Shown: positions 1 through 9,523, numbered from the stretch's first letter. The stretch: 64,000 bases of DNA from Magnetospirillum sp. (GCA_027532905.1 JAPZUA010000002.1:682001-746000); one strand, 5' to 3'. The notes: generated by a model not told the origin, from the sequence alone. Made by a program: numbers and translations.

Positions 1-1240
1 GGCACGATCGATTTGGCTGCGGGCAACGACCGGCTCGTGCTGGCCGACGGCGCCAATTCGTTGACGGTCGCCAACGTCGAAACGATCGTCGGCGGTTCCG
101 GTGCGGATACGATCACGCTGAATGCCGCGCAAACGGCCGGCCTGGTGGCACTGGGTGCGGGTGCTGACCGTCTCGTGCTTTCAAACAGCGACAATTCGGT
201 CACCGCAACCGGCGTTGAGACGATCCTCGGCGGCACGGGTGCGGACCAAGTGGCGCTCGGCGAAGCGCAGGTCGGCGGTGCGATCAATCTTGGCGCCGGC
301 AACGACCGCCTCGTTCTGGCAGCGGGTACCGACAACAGCTTCACGATGAGCAATGTCGAAACGCTCGTCGCAAATGCCGGCAACGACACGATTACTTTGG
401 GTGCGGCTTATTCTTCCGGTTCCATCGACCTCGCGGGCGGCAACGACACGCTGGTGCTCGGCAATTTTGCGAACGCGCTGACGGTCGCCAATGCCGAGAC
501 GGTGTTGGGCGGCAGCGGTGCGGACAGCGTGACGCTGGCCGCTGGCTACCAGAACGGCCAATTCGTCGATCTTGGCATCGGCAACGACCGTCTCGCGCTT
601 GGCGACGGCGGCAATACGGTTACGGTCGCCAATACCGAGCGCGTGTCCGGCGGCATCGCGGCCGATACTGTCACGCTCGCCGCTGCGCAGACGCTCGGCG
701 CGATCGATCTTGGGGCGGGCAACGACCGGCTCGTGCTGGCGGCCGGCAACAACACGCTGACGGTCGCGAATGTCGAAACGCTCGTCGGCAACACGGGTGC
801 GGACACGATCGTGCTTGGTGCGGCACAGACGGTCGGCGCCGTCGATCTTGGTGCTGGCAGCGACCGGCTGGTTTTGGCGAACGCCGACAACGCGGTGACC
901 GCGACCGGCGTTGAGACGATCCTTGGCGGCACGGGTGCCGACCGGGTGACGCTGGGTGCAGCGCAAGTCGGCGGCGTGATCAATCTGGGTGCGGGCAACG
1001 ACACGCTGATCGTCGCGTCCGGTACCGACAACAGCTTCACGCTGGTCAATGTCGAGACTCTGGTCGCCGGTTCGGGTCGCGATGCGATCACGCTTGGTGC
1101 CGCGGTCACCAGCGGCGCCATCGATCTTGCCCAAGGCGGCGACACGCTCAATCTCGGTAATTTCGCCAATACGCTGACGGTCGCCAACGTCGAGACGTTG
1201 GTCGGCGGCTCCGGCAACGACAACGTCACGCTCGCGACGA
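1..1240 (+). repeat. First block of 46-residue (138-bp) repeats, 9 units
   Basis: Nine units are recognisable by their NVET/NAET/GVET cores. Units 1-4 resemble units 6-9 in order. For example, the TATGVETILGGTGAD segment occurs at about base 200 and again about 696 bp later. This gives a five-unit higher-order period on top of the 138-bp period. Two units carry an extra two residues (TDNSFT). Confidence 0.85.
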
Positions 1241-4200
1241 ACTACAATGTCGGCGCTGTTCCGTATGCGAGCGACCCTGCGTCGGTCGCACCGATGGCCG
1301 CGTCGTCTGCGTTGTCGGTGGCGCTCGGCGCGCCCACAGTCGCGAGCATGGGGACGAGCAGCGTCTCGATGACGTTCCTCGGGGGCTCGGCCGGCTACAA
1401 CAGCAGCTACGGCGTCTACACGATCGGCGCCGACGGTCTGCCGACGACCGGCAAGGTCGTGTGGGCCAATGTCAAGAACGCGAACGCGACTTCGACGCTT
1501 TCGGGCCTCGATCCCGCGACGACGGGCTTCTTCCTGATCCCCGACGGTGCGAGCCAAAACGGCAACCGCATCACAAACGGCGAGACGGTGCGCTTCGAGC
1601 GCAGTTCGCAGGGCGTGTGGACAGCGATCGACGCAGACGGCAATCGTTTCGCCGGGTCCGGCGGTGCGAACGTTATCTTCGACAAGCCCAACCTCAATCC
1701 CGGCAACCGCCGTCTTGAGTTCGACTGGAACCGTGAAACCGGCGACCAGAATTGGGAAGACATTGCGGTCGGCGGCGACGCCGACTTCAACGATGTCAAC
1801 GTGACGACGAGCTGGACGTCGAACAACAACGGCACCGTCAGCATTCCGCTCACCATTGCCGCCCCGGCACCCAATGCCGACGGTTCGCCCGCCGCAATCC
1901 AGGTTGCAGGTCTGCCGACCGGTTCGGTGCTGCGCGACGCGTCGGGCAATGCGATCGCGGCCGGCGTGAACGGCGTCTATTCGCTGAATTCGGCCCAGCT
2001 CACGGGCCTCACGATCGTGACGCCGCCAGGCTACAGCGGCCAAGTCTCGGTGAACGTGACCGCCACGGTCACCAACGCTTCAGGTGCGACTTCGACGACC
2101 GTTACGGGCGTGACACTCGCCGACGTGCGCAACGATGCGCCGGCCACACCCGGCGGCAGCGTCGCGTCGACGGTCAACGCGACGATCAACGGCCAACTTT
2201 CCGCTGCGGATGCCGACGGCGACCGGCTCATCTTCTCGATCGCGCAGAATGGTGCGCCTGCGCGCGGCACGCTTACGATCAATCCGGACGGCAGCTACAG
2301 CTACGTCCCGAACAACAACTACCAGGGGACCGACAGCTTCACCTATCGTGTGTCGGATGGGCGCGGCGGCGTTTCCACCGGTACCATCGCACTCGGCATC
2401 GGCGTGGCCCCGGCCAATGGCGGGTCGGGTACCAATCCCACGAGTGCGGCCTTGGCCACGACGGTCGTCGGCAGCACCGGCAACGACACGTATTTCATGG
2501 GTACATCGCAGGTTGGCGCCACGATTGATTTGGGTGCCGGCAGCGATCGCCTGGTGCTCGGCAATTTCGCCAATACGGTGACGGCCGGCAATGTCGAGAA
2601 TCTCGTCGGCGGCACGGCGGCCGACACAGTCACAGTATCGACCGCGATCGCAGGCGGCACGGTCGATCTGGGGGCAGGCAACGACCGCCTTGTCCTGTCG
2701 GCGACTGGCAACAGCGTGACGATCGCCAATGTCGAGACGCTGATCGGCGGTACCGGTGCGGATACGGTCACGTTCGCTGCGGTTCAAACGTCGGGTTCGA
2801 TCGATCTGGGTGCGGGCAACGATGCCGTGCAGCTGGTCTCGGGCGCCAACAACGTCACGCTGGCGAACGTCGAAACGGTCGTCGGCAGTGCCGCGGCCGA
2901 TGCGATTACGGTTACGGGTATCCAGAATTCTCAGCTCGATGGCGGGGCCGGCAACGACACGCTGGTGGCCGGCAGCGGCAACGACACGCTGGTCGGCGGT
3001 AGCGGTAGTGATCTCATGACCGGCGGTTCGGGCAACGACATGTTCGTCGTGCGTGCCGGTGCCGATACGATTTCCGACTTCGTCTCTGGCAGCGACCGCA
3101 TCGATCTGCGCGCTTTCTGGACCGTGAACTCGCTGGCCGATCTGGCAGCGCGCGCGACGGTCGTCGGCAACGACACGGTCATCGATTTCGGCGGCGGCAA
3201 TACGCTGACTTTGGCAGGTATTACGGCGCCGTTGTCGGCCACCGACGTGCTGCTCAGCGACGGGATATCGATCGAAGGCGGTCTCGGCAACGATCGCCTC
3301 GTGCTCGCCAACGGCGGCAATACGCTGACGGTGCTCAATTTCGAAACAATTGTCGGCGGCACGGGCAGCGACGACATCACGCTTGGCGCTGCCGGTGCGC
3401 GCCTGGTCGATCTCGGAGACGGCAGCGACCGTCTTGTGTTGGGCAACACCATTGCGACGACCGTCACGATCGCGAATGTCGAGACCGTAACGGGCTCGGT
3501 CGCGAGCGATCGCATCGTTCTGGCCGGAACTGCCGGCAACAATATCTCGGTCCTCGGCGATGCGGGTACGCTCGTCGGCTCGACCGGTGCCGATACGGTG
3601 GCTTTGGGCAATGCCCGCACCGGCGGTGTCGTCGATCTCGGTTTGGGCGGCGACAGGCTGGTTCTGGCCGAGGGCGGCAATACGCTGACCGTTGCCAATG
3701 CCGAGACCATTTCGGGTGCGAGCGGTGCGGATACGGTGCAGGTATCGACGGCGCTGAGCGCTGGCTTCGTCGATCTCGGCGGCGGCAACGACGCGCTCAC
3801 GCTCGGCAATTTCGCCAATACGCTGACAGTCGCGAACGTCGAAACGCTGGTTGGCGGCGGTGCGGCCGACATCGTGACGCTTGGCAACGCTACGGCCGCC
3901 GGCCTTACGGTCGATCTCGGCGGCGGGCGCGATGCGCTGACGCTGGCCGCAGGTGCAAACAATCTTACTGCCCTCAACGTCGAAACGGTAACCGGCGGTA
4001 GCGGTAACGACACGCTGGCGCTCGGCAGTGCCACGATCGCGGTGCGCGTCGATCTCGGCGACGGCAACGACGCGCTCGCACTTTCCTCAAGCATCAATAC
4101 GGTCACGATCCTCAATGTCGAAACCGTCCTCGGCGGCAGCGATATGGATACGGTCACGTTGGCCCTGGCCGCCACGGCGGGCTCGATCGATCTGGCGCAA

Positions 4201-7200
4201 GGTGCCGACCGGCTGGTCCTCGCCAACGTGAACAACACGCTCAATGTGAGCAATGTCGAAACAATCGTCGGCGGCAGCGCTGCCGACACGATCGTGCTCG
4301 GTGCGGCACTCACGGCGGGCCTCGTCAATCTGGGTACAGGCGCCGACCGCCTTACGCTTTCGGATGCGGGCGACAATAATCTAACCGTCAGCAACGTCGA
4401 AACGCTCGTCGGCGGCAGCGCCAACGATACGGCAACGCTCGGGGCCGCGCAGACTGCGGGCCTCGTCGATCTGGGCGCGGGCAACGACCGTCTGACGCTT
4501 GCCAATTTCGCGAACAGCGTAACGGTCTCGAACGTCGAAACGCTGATCGGCGGCACGGCGATCGACAATGTCGTGCTGACGACCACACTCGCCGCGGGCA
4601 GCCTCATCGATCTCGGCGGCGGGCGCGACGTGGTCACGCTCGCGACCGGCGGAAATGTCGCCACGCTCGCGAATGTCGAGGTCGTAACCGGTGCGGGCGG
4701 GGCGGATCTGATCACGCTGGCCCCCGGCGTGAACGGCGGCAGCGTCGATCTCGGCGGCGGCAACGACGCGCTGACGCTGGGCGGCATTTCGAACAGCGTG
4801 ACAGTCGCCAATGTCGAAGCGATCGCAGGCGGGACCGGCAACGATACGGTCACGCTGACGACGGCTTCCGTGGGCGCGCAGATCGATCTTGCTGCAGGCA
4901 ACGACCGCCTCAATCTCGGCAATTTCGCCAATACGGCGACCATCGCCAACGCCGAAACGATCATGGGCAATGCAGCGGCCGATACGGTCGTGCTGGCTGC
5001 GGCTGCGACGTCGGGCCTGGTCGATCTTGCTGCCGGCAGCGATGGGCTTTCGCTCGGCAATTTCGCCAACACGCTGACAGTAGCCAATGTCGAAACGCTT
5101 CTCGGCGGCGCTGCAGCCGATACGGTCACGCTGTCGGCAGCCTTAGTCGGCGGCTCGGTCGATCTTGGTGCGGGCAGCGACAGCCTCACGCTCGGCAACT
5201 TTGCAAACAACGTCACGCTCGCGAATATCGAGACCGTCATCGGCCGCGCTGCGGTCGATACCGTTGTGCTGACCACTGCCATGACCGGCGGTCTCGTCGA
5301 TTTGGGTGCGGGCAGCGACACGCTGATCCTGGCTAACGGAGCCAACGTGCTTTCGGTTGGCAACGTCGAAAACATCGTGGCCGGCACCGACGGCGACACG
5401 ATCGCGCTGACGACCGGCTTTGCCGGCGGCACCATCAATCTGGGGGCGGGCAACGACAGCCTCGCACTTGCCAACGCTGCCAACGTCGTGACCCTAGTCA
5501 ACGTTGAGTCGCTGACCGGCGGCTCGGCGAGCGACACCGTCACGCTCGCCACGAGCTTCACGCTCGGCGCAATCGATCTCGGGGCCGGCATCGATCGCCT
5601 CAATCTCGGCAATGCCGGCAATGCGCTAACGGCCTTGAATATCGAGACCGTCATGGGCGGTACCGGTAACGATACGCTGACGCTGGGGGCCGCGCAGACC
5701 GTCGGTCTTGTCGATCTCGGCGGCGGCAGCGATGTGCTCACACTCGGCAATTTCGACAACACGCTGACAGTCGGCAACGTGGAGACGCTCGTCGGCGGTG
5801 CTGCGGCCGACATGGTGACGCTGTCCACGCTTGCCGTCGGCACCACCGTCGATCTGGGTGCCGGCAACGACCGTCTCAATCTCGGAAATTTCGCGAACAC
5901 GCTCGCAATCGCCAACGCCGAAACCATCGTCGGCGGCGGGCTTGCCGATACGGTCGTGCTCACGACGACGCTCAATGCAGGCTCGGTCAATCTGGGTGTC
6001 GGCAACGACCGCCTCACGCTGGCCGACGGCGGCAACAGCCTTACCGTTTCGCTGGTCGAGACGCTCATCGGCGGCAGCGGCAACGACAGCGTTACGCTTG
6101 GCGCCGCGGCTGCGGGCGTGATCGTCGATCTGGGGGCCGGCACGGCCGATGCGCTGACGCTCGCGACGGCTGCAAACAACGTGACGGCCGTCAATGTCGA
6201 GATCCTCGTCGGCGGCGGCATGGCCGACACCGTCACGCTCGGCACGGCCTATGTCGGCGACGCAATCGATCTCGGGGCAGGGGCCGACCGTCTCAATCTC
6301 GGCAATTTCGCGAACACGGCAACCATCGCCAACGTCGAAACGGTGAGCGGCAACAGCGGTGCCGACACGGTGACGCTGGCGACAGCGCTGACCGCTGGGC
6401 TCGTCGATCTTGGTGCGGGCAGCGACGCGCTGATTCTCGGCAATTTCGACAACGCTCTTACGGTTGCCAATGTCGAAACGCTGGTCGGCGGCAGTGGCGC
6501 GGACAATGTGACGCTCGCCTCCGCGCAGAGCGGCAACACGGTCGATCTTGGGGCCGGCAACGACCGCCTTGTGCTGGGCGTATTCGCCAACAATCTCACG
6601 CTCACCAACGTCGAAAATGTTGTCGGCGGCGGTTTGGCCGATACGGTGACCCTGGCGATTTCCGTAAGCGACGTCGTGGTCTCTCTTGCCGCCGGCAACG
6701 ACACGCTTGTGCTCGCCAATGGCGGCAACAGCGTTACGGTCAACAGCGTGGAATCCGTCGTCGGTGGCAGCGACAACGATACGGTCGTGTTCACGACTGG
6801 CGGTGCGGCGATTTCCGTCGATTTGGGCGGCGGTACGGCCGATACGCTGGTTCTGTCCAATACGAGCAATACAGCGACCGCGTCCAACGTCGAATCGATC
6901 ATCGGCGGTACGGCGAACGACATCGTGGCGCTCGGCACAGCCTATGTCGGCAGCGGCATCGATCTGGGTGCGGGCACCGACCGCCTCAATCTCGGAAATT
7001 TCGACAACACCGCAACCGTGACGAATGCCGAAACGGTCATCGGCAATGCCGGGGCCGATACGCTCACGCTTGGCGGCGCGTTTACGGCGGGTATCGTCGA
7101 TCTGGCCGCCGGCAACGACGCGCTAATCCTCGCGGGCGCCGGCAATACGCTGACGGTTTCGAACGTTGAAACGCTGACCGGCGGCAGCATGGCCGACACG

Positions 7201-8661
7201 GTAACGTTCGCCTCGGCGCTTTCGAATGCGGCGATCGATCTCGGCGACGGCAACGATCGCCTGGTTCTTGCCAATACCGCGAACATCGTGACGGTGATCA
7301 ACGTCGAAAACATCGTCGGCGGGATCTCGGCCGATACGGTGGCGCTGGGTGCCGCGACGAGTTCGGCGACGTTCAATCTGGGGCTCGGCAACGACGTGCT
7401 GGTGCTCGCCAACGGCGCCAATCTCGTGACAGCCCTGAGCGTGGAAACCGTGCTGGGCGGTATTGGCGACGACACGGTTGTGCTCGGCGCTGGCCTTACG
7501 GCTGGCTTCATAGATCTCGGTGCTGGCACGGCAGACGCGGTGCAGCTTGCGAGCTTCGCCAACAGCGTGACGCTTGCGAATGTCGAAAACATCTTCGGCG
7601 GCACGCTCGCCGATACGGTCGTGCTCACGACGGCCTATATCGGTGCCGGCATCGATCTGGGCGCCGGGCAGGATCGTCTGACGCTCGCCAATTTTGACAA
7701 CACGGTCACGCTCGGGAATGTCGAAACGTTGGTCGGCGGTTCTGGCATCGACAACATCGCGCTGTCGGCGGCCCAGACCGGCGGTCTCGTCGATCTTGCC
7801 GGCGGCAACGACGTGCTTACGCTCGGCGGCTTTGCCAATACGCTGGCGGTCGCCAATGTCGAAAGTGTGGTCGGCGGCAGTCTCGCCGATACGGTCGTGC
7901 TCGCATCGGCCCAGTCGGGTTCGGTCGTCGATCTGGGTGCTGGCGAAGACCGCCTCACGCTGGGCAATTTCGCCAACACGCTGCAGGTCGGCAATGTCGA
8001 GACGATCGTCGGCGGCAATCTGGCCGATACGGTCACGCTGACGACGACCATGACGGCCGGCTCAGTCAATCTCGGCGTCGGGGCCGACATGCTGATTCTG
8101 GCCGACGGCGGCAACTCGGTGACGGTCGCCAACGTCGAAACGATCGTCGGCGGTACGGGCGACGACACGGTGACGCTGGGCTCGGCGCAGACTTCTGGGC
8201 TTGTCGATCTCGGGGACGGCAGCGACCGCCTGTTCCTGTCGGCGGCCGCGAATTCGATCACGGTCGCGAACATCGAAACGATCACGGGCGGTTCGGGCGT
8301 CGATACGATTACGATTTCGGGTACGCAAGGTGCCTCGGTCGATGGCGGCCTCGGCAACGACACGCTGATCGGCGGAGCCGGCAACGATACGCTTTCGGGC
8401 GGCGTGGGCAACGACGTGCTGCGCGGCAATCTCGGCAACGATGTGTTCGTCGTGTCGGGTGCCGACACGGTCGCCGATTTCACGTCGGGCAACGACCGCA
8501 TCGATCTGCAGTCCTACGCCACGATCAGCAATTTCGCCGACGTTTCGGCGCTGTCCACCGTGTCGGGCGGCAATCTCGTGATCAATCTCGGCGGCGGCAC
8601 CACGGTCACGCTGCTCGGCACGACGGCCATCGCGGCAAGCGACTTTATTTTCCACAGCTGA
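1..8661 (+). CDS. Giant RTX-like repeat protein, probable type I secreted adhesin (5' partial)
   Basis: The reading frame is open from base 1, so the start lies upstream; at least 2,886 residues are visible. The protein is Gly/Asp/Asn/Ala/Thr-rich, essentially Cys-free and very acidic. About 48 copies of a 46-residue unit make up most of it. Each unit carries two RTX-like half motifs, of the types LGAGNDRLVL and GGSGADTITL, joined by an NxLTVANVET segment. Between bases about 1,330 and 2,430 the array is broken by a DUF4114-like region and a cadherin-like domain. RTX nonapeptides and a serralysin-type C-terminal module occur twice, internally and at the end, which finishes in ASDFIFHS. From family knowledge, this layout fits a calcium-binding surface or released protein exported by a type I ABC system. 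No transporter genes are in the window. Its ligand is unknown. Confidence 0.85.
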   Translation, partial: GTIDLAAGNDRLVLADGANSLTVANVETIVGGSGADTITLNAAQTAGLVALGAGADRLVLSNSDNSVTATGVETILGGTGADQVALGEAQVGGAINLGAGNDRLVLAAGTDNSFTMSNVETLVANAGNDTITLGAAYSSGSIDLAGGNDTLVLGNFANALTVANAETVLGGSGADSVTLAAGYQNGQFVDLGIGNDRLALGDGGNTVTVANTERVSGGIAADTVTLAAAQTLGAIDLGAGNDRLVLAAGNNTLTVANVETLVGNTGADTIVLGAAQTVGAVDLGAGSDRLVLANADNAVTATGVETILGGTGADRVTLGAAQVGGVINLGAGNDTLIVASGTDNSFTLVNVETLVAGSGRDAITLGAAVTSGAIDLAQGGDTLNLGNFANTLTVANVETLVGGSGNDNVTLATNYNVGAVPYASDPASVAPMAASSALSVALGAPTVASMGTSSVSMTFLGGSAGYNSSYGVYTIGADGLPTTGKVVWANVKNANATSTLSGLDPATTGFFLIPDGASQNGNRITNGETVRFERSSQGVWTAIDADGNRFAGSGGANVIFDKPNLNPGNRRLEFDWNRETGDQNWEDIAVGGDADFNDVNVTTSWTSNNNGTVSIPLTIAAPAPNADGSPAAIQVAGLPTGSVLRDASGNAIAAGVNGVYSLNSAQLTGLTIVTPPGYSGQVSVNVTATVTNASGATSTTVTGVTLADVRNDAPATPGGSVASTVNATINGQLSAADADGDRLIFSIAQNGAPARGTLTINPDGSYSYVPNNNYQGTDSFTYRVSDGRGGVSTGTIALGIGVAPANGGSGTNPTSAALATTVVGSTGNDTYFMGTSQVGATIDLGAGSDRLVLGNFANTVTAGNVENLVGGTAADTVTVSTAIAGGTVDLGAGNDRLVLSATGNSVTIANVETLIGGTGADTVTFAAVQTSGSIDLGAGNDAVQLVSGANNVTLANVETVVGSAAADAITVTGIQNSQLDGGAGNDTLVAGSGNDTLVGGSGSDLMTGGSGNDMFVVRAGADTISDFVSGSDRIDLRAFWTVNSLADLAARATVVGNDTVIDFGGGNTLTLAGITAPLSATDVLLSDGISIEGGLGNDRLVLANGGNTLTVLNFETIVGGTGSDDITLGAAGARLVDLGDGSDRLVLGNTIATTVTIANVETVTGSVASDRIVLAGTAGNNISVLGDAGTLVGSTGADTVALGNARTGGVVDLGLGGDRLVLAEGGNTLTVANAETISGASGADTVQVSTALSAGFVDLGGGNDALTLGNFANTLTVANVETLVGGGAADIVTLGNATAAGLTVDLGGGRDALTLAAGANNLTALNVETVTGGSGNDTLALGSATIAVRVDLGDGNDALALSSSINTVTILNVETVLGGSDMDTVTLALAATAGSIDLAQGADRLVLANVNNTLNVSNVETIVGGSAADTIVLGAALTAGLVNLGTGADRLTLSDAGDNNLTVSNVETLVGGSANDTATLGAAQTAGLVDLGAGNDRLTLANFANSVTVSNVETLIGGTAIDNVVLTTTLAAGSLIDLGGGRDVVTLATGGNVATLANVEVVTGAGGADLITLAPGVNGGSVDLGGGNDALTLGGISNSVTVANVEAIAGGTGNDTVTLTTASVGAQIDLAAGNDRLNLGNFANTATIANAETIMGNAAADTVVLAAAATSGLVDLAAGSDGLSLGNFANTLTVANVETLLGGAAADTVTLSAALVGGSVDLGAGSDSLTLGNFANNVTLANIETVIGRAAVDTVVLTTAMTGGLVDLGAGSDTLILANGANVLSVGNVENIVAGTDGDTIALTTGFAGGTINLGAGNDSLALANAANVVTLVNVESLTGGSASDTVTLATSFTLGAIDLGAGIDRLNLGNAGNALTALNIETVMGGTGNDTLTLGAAQTVGLVDLGGGSDVLTLGNFDNTLTVGNVETLVGGAAADMVTLSTLAVGTTVDLGAGNDRLNLGNFANTLAIANAETIVGGGLADTVVLTTTLNAGSVNLGVGNDRLTLADGGNSLTVSLVETLIGGSGNDSVTLGAAAAGVIVDLGAGTADALTLATAANNVTAVNVEILVGGGMADTVTLGTAYVGDAIDLGAGADRLNLGNFANTATIANVETVSGNSGADTVTLATALTAGLVDLGAGSDALILGNFDNALTVANVETLVGGSGADNVTLASAQSGNTVDLGAGNDRLVLGVFANNLTLTNVENVVGGGLADTVTLAISVSDVVVSLAAGNDTLVLANGGNSVTVNSVESVVGGSDNDTVVFTTGGAAISVDLGGGTADTLVLSNTSNTATASNVESIIGGTANDIVALGTAYVGSGIDLGAGTDRLNLGNFDNTATVTNAETVIGNAGADTLTLGGAFTAGIVDLAAGNDALILAGAGNTLTVSNVETLTGGSMADTVTFASALSNAAIDLGDGNDRLVLANTANIVTVINVENIVGGISADTVALGAATSSATFNLGLGNDVLVLANGANLVTALSVETVLGGIGDDTVVLGAGLTAGFIDLGAGTADAVQLASFANSVTLANVENIFGGTLADTVVLTTAYIGAGIDLGAGQDRLTLANFDNTVTLGNVETLVGGSGIDNIALSAAQTGGLVDLAGGNDVLTLGGFANTLAVANVESVVGGSLADTVVLASAQSGSVVDLGAGEDRLTLGNFANTLQVGNVETIVGGNLADTVTLTTTMTAGSVNLGVGADMLILADGGNSVTVANVETIVGGTGDDTVTLGSAQTSGLVDLGDGSDRLFLSAAANSITVANIETITGGSGVDTITISGTQGASVDGGLGNDTLIGGAGNDTLSGGVGNDVLRGNLGNDVFVVSGADTVADFTSGNDRIDLQSYATISNFADVSALSTVSGGNLVINLGGGTTVTLLGTTAIAASDFIFHS
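1336..1840 (+). other. DUF4114-like domain inside the giant protein
   Basis: The encoded segment contains AGYNSSYGVYTIGADG, GFFLIPDGA, a stretch with FERSSQGVW, and NWEDIAVGGDADFNDV near the end. The paired GYNxxxGxY and WEDxxxGGDxDFND signatures are typical of DUF4114 domains in bacterial secreted repeat proteins; these acidic clusters are usually thought to bind calcium. It replaces the repeat array completely for about 500 bp. Confidence 0.7.
1850..2412 (+). other. Cadherin-like (VCBS / tandem-95 type) segment inside the giant protein
   Basis: The segment includes ADADGDRLIFSIAQNG, then GTLTINPDGSYSYVPN, then YQGTDSFTYRVSDGRGG. This is the standard signature of the Ig-like cadherin-type repeats common in large adhesins. 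An Ig-like stretch of lower similarity precedes it, with LPTGSVLRDASGNAI followed by VTPPGYSG. Such domains usually act as spacers or adhesive modules. Confidence 0.7.
2461..2930 (+). repeat. Second block of 46-residue repeats, 3 units
   Basis: Three units (cores NVENLVGG, NVETLIGG, NVETVVGS) follow the cadherin-like segment and lead into canonical RTX nonapeptides. They have the same periodicity and half-motif pattern as the other blocks. Confidence 0.8.
2941..3268 (+). other. Internal RTX nonapeptides plus C-terminal-type secretion module
   Basis: GGAGNDTLVAGSGNDTLVGG and two further nonapeptides are followed by NDMFVVRAGADTISDF, SGSDRIDLRAF and NTLTLAGI. The order and spacing match the module that ends the protein at base 8661. 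In RTX families this module normally sits at the C-terminus, where the type I secretion signal is. Here the frame continues for another 5.4 kb. Confidence 0.7.
3268..8335 (+). repeat. Main block of 46-residue (138-bp) repeats, about 37 units
   Basis: The block is near-continuous, with cores such as NVETLVGG, NAETIMGN, NVENIVAG and NIETVMGG every 138 bp. The half motif LGAGNDRL or a variant lies about 23 residues from the GGxGADTVTL half motif, so each unit looks like two 23-residue half turns. One unit near base 3,540 has lost its NVET core. Several units have GNAAADT in place of GGSGADT. Confidence 0.85.
8341..8661 (+). other. Terminal RTX nonapeptides and C-terminal secretion module
   Basis: GGLGNDTLIGGAGNDTLSGG and further nonapeptides are followed by GNDVFVVSGADTVADF, SGNDRIDLQSY, VINLGGGTTVTLLG and the final ASDFIFHS. 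This resembles the M10 serralysin C-terminal/RTX module. A C-terminal uncleaved signal of this kind is the known route into type I secretion. Confidence 0.7.
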
Positions 8662-8740
8662 TCTCGGCGTCGGTTGCGCGCATCGCGTCGCTCGCGTAGC
8701 GTTTGCGCGTTCGAACGACGCGCAAGAGGGATTCGCCACG

Positions 8741-9523
8741 ATGGCTCCCGGAGACGGGCACGGCACGGCTGCAGCGGATATTTCGGTGTTGCTGGCGCTC
8801 TATGCGCAAGGGCGATTCGCCGACGTTGCGGCAGGTGCCGCAAGCTTGGTCGAAAAGCGGTCGAGCGATGCGTTTGCCTGGAAGATCCTCGGCACCGCCC
8901 AGCAGCAGCTCGGGCAAACGCAAGCGGCGCGCGCGGCCCTTTCGCGCGCCTGCGCGCTCGATCCGGCGGACCGCGAGGCGCACAACAATCTGGCCGCCTT
9001 GCTGCGCGATATGGGGGCGCTAGCCGAGGCCGAAACGCATGCCCGCCAAGCCTTGGCGCTTGATCCGAACGCGGTGCCCACCGTGCTCAATCTCGGCCTT
9101 ATCTTGGCCGGTCAAGGCCGCTACGGCGAAGCGCTTGGCTATCTGAACGATGCGCATGCAAGCCTGCCGGGCGACATCTTGACGGCTTTCAATCTCGGTC
9201 TCTGCCATCGCGGCTTGGGCGCGTATGCGGCGGCGATCCAATGTTTCCGGCAAGCTTTGGCCGCGAACCCGAAGTTCGCGGCGGCCCATCTCAATTTGGG
9301 CGCGAGCCTGCTTGATGTGGGCGATGCGGCTGCGGCCGAGGCGAGCCTCCGTGCGGGCCTTGCCCTTGCGCCGAATTCTACCGAAGGCATGGCGACATTA
9401 GGGTCGGCGCTAATGGTTTTGGGCCAGCTGCGCGAAGGCATGACGATGCTGGCCGACGGCTACGGCCTTGTCCGTTTCGACAGATATGCGGGCGTTTCGC
9501 TCTATGAAGGCGTTCCCCCGTGA
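8741..9523 (+). CDS. Tetratricopeptide-repeat protein
   Basis: 260 residues, almost entirely TPR helices: at least five repeats are visible from about residue 35 to 235, each with the A-x-L-x-x-A-L-x-L-x-P pattern, for example AETHARQALALDPNAV and AIQCFRQALAANPKFA. There is no signal peptide or membrane segment, so a cytoplasmic scaffold is likely. It starts 79 bp after the giant repeat gene and its stop overlaps the GTG start of the next gene by 4 bp, so it is translationally coupled to the 2OG oxygenase. From family knowledge, TPR modules are often fused or paired with this oxygenase class as substrate-recognition partners. A role in modifying the upstream secreted protein is only inference. 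Confidence 0.8.
   Translation: MAPGDGHGTAAADISVLLALYAQGRFADVAAGAASLVEKRSSDAFAWKILGTAQQQLGQTQAARAALSRACALDPADREAHNNLAALLRDMGALAEAETHARQALALDPNAVPTVLNLGLILAGQGRYGEALGYLNDAHASLPGDILTAFNLGLCHRGLGAYAAAIQCFRQALAANPKFAAAHLNLGASLLDVGDAAAAEASLRAGLALAPNSTEGMATLGSALMVLGQLREGMTMLADGYGLVRFDRYAGVSLYEGVPP

Noticed and set aside
2931-6245. A minus-strand open frame of about 1,100 codons opposite the giant gene
   Set aside because: Its Ser/Pro/Val-rich product is an artefact of the 138-bp repeat and strong codon periodicity; the same pattern recurs at other places along the array and stops where the repeats change.
1-8661. Regularly spaced DNA repeats as a CRISPR array
   Set aside because: The 138-bp period is coding, divergent between copies and has no constant direct repeat or unique spacer structure.
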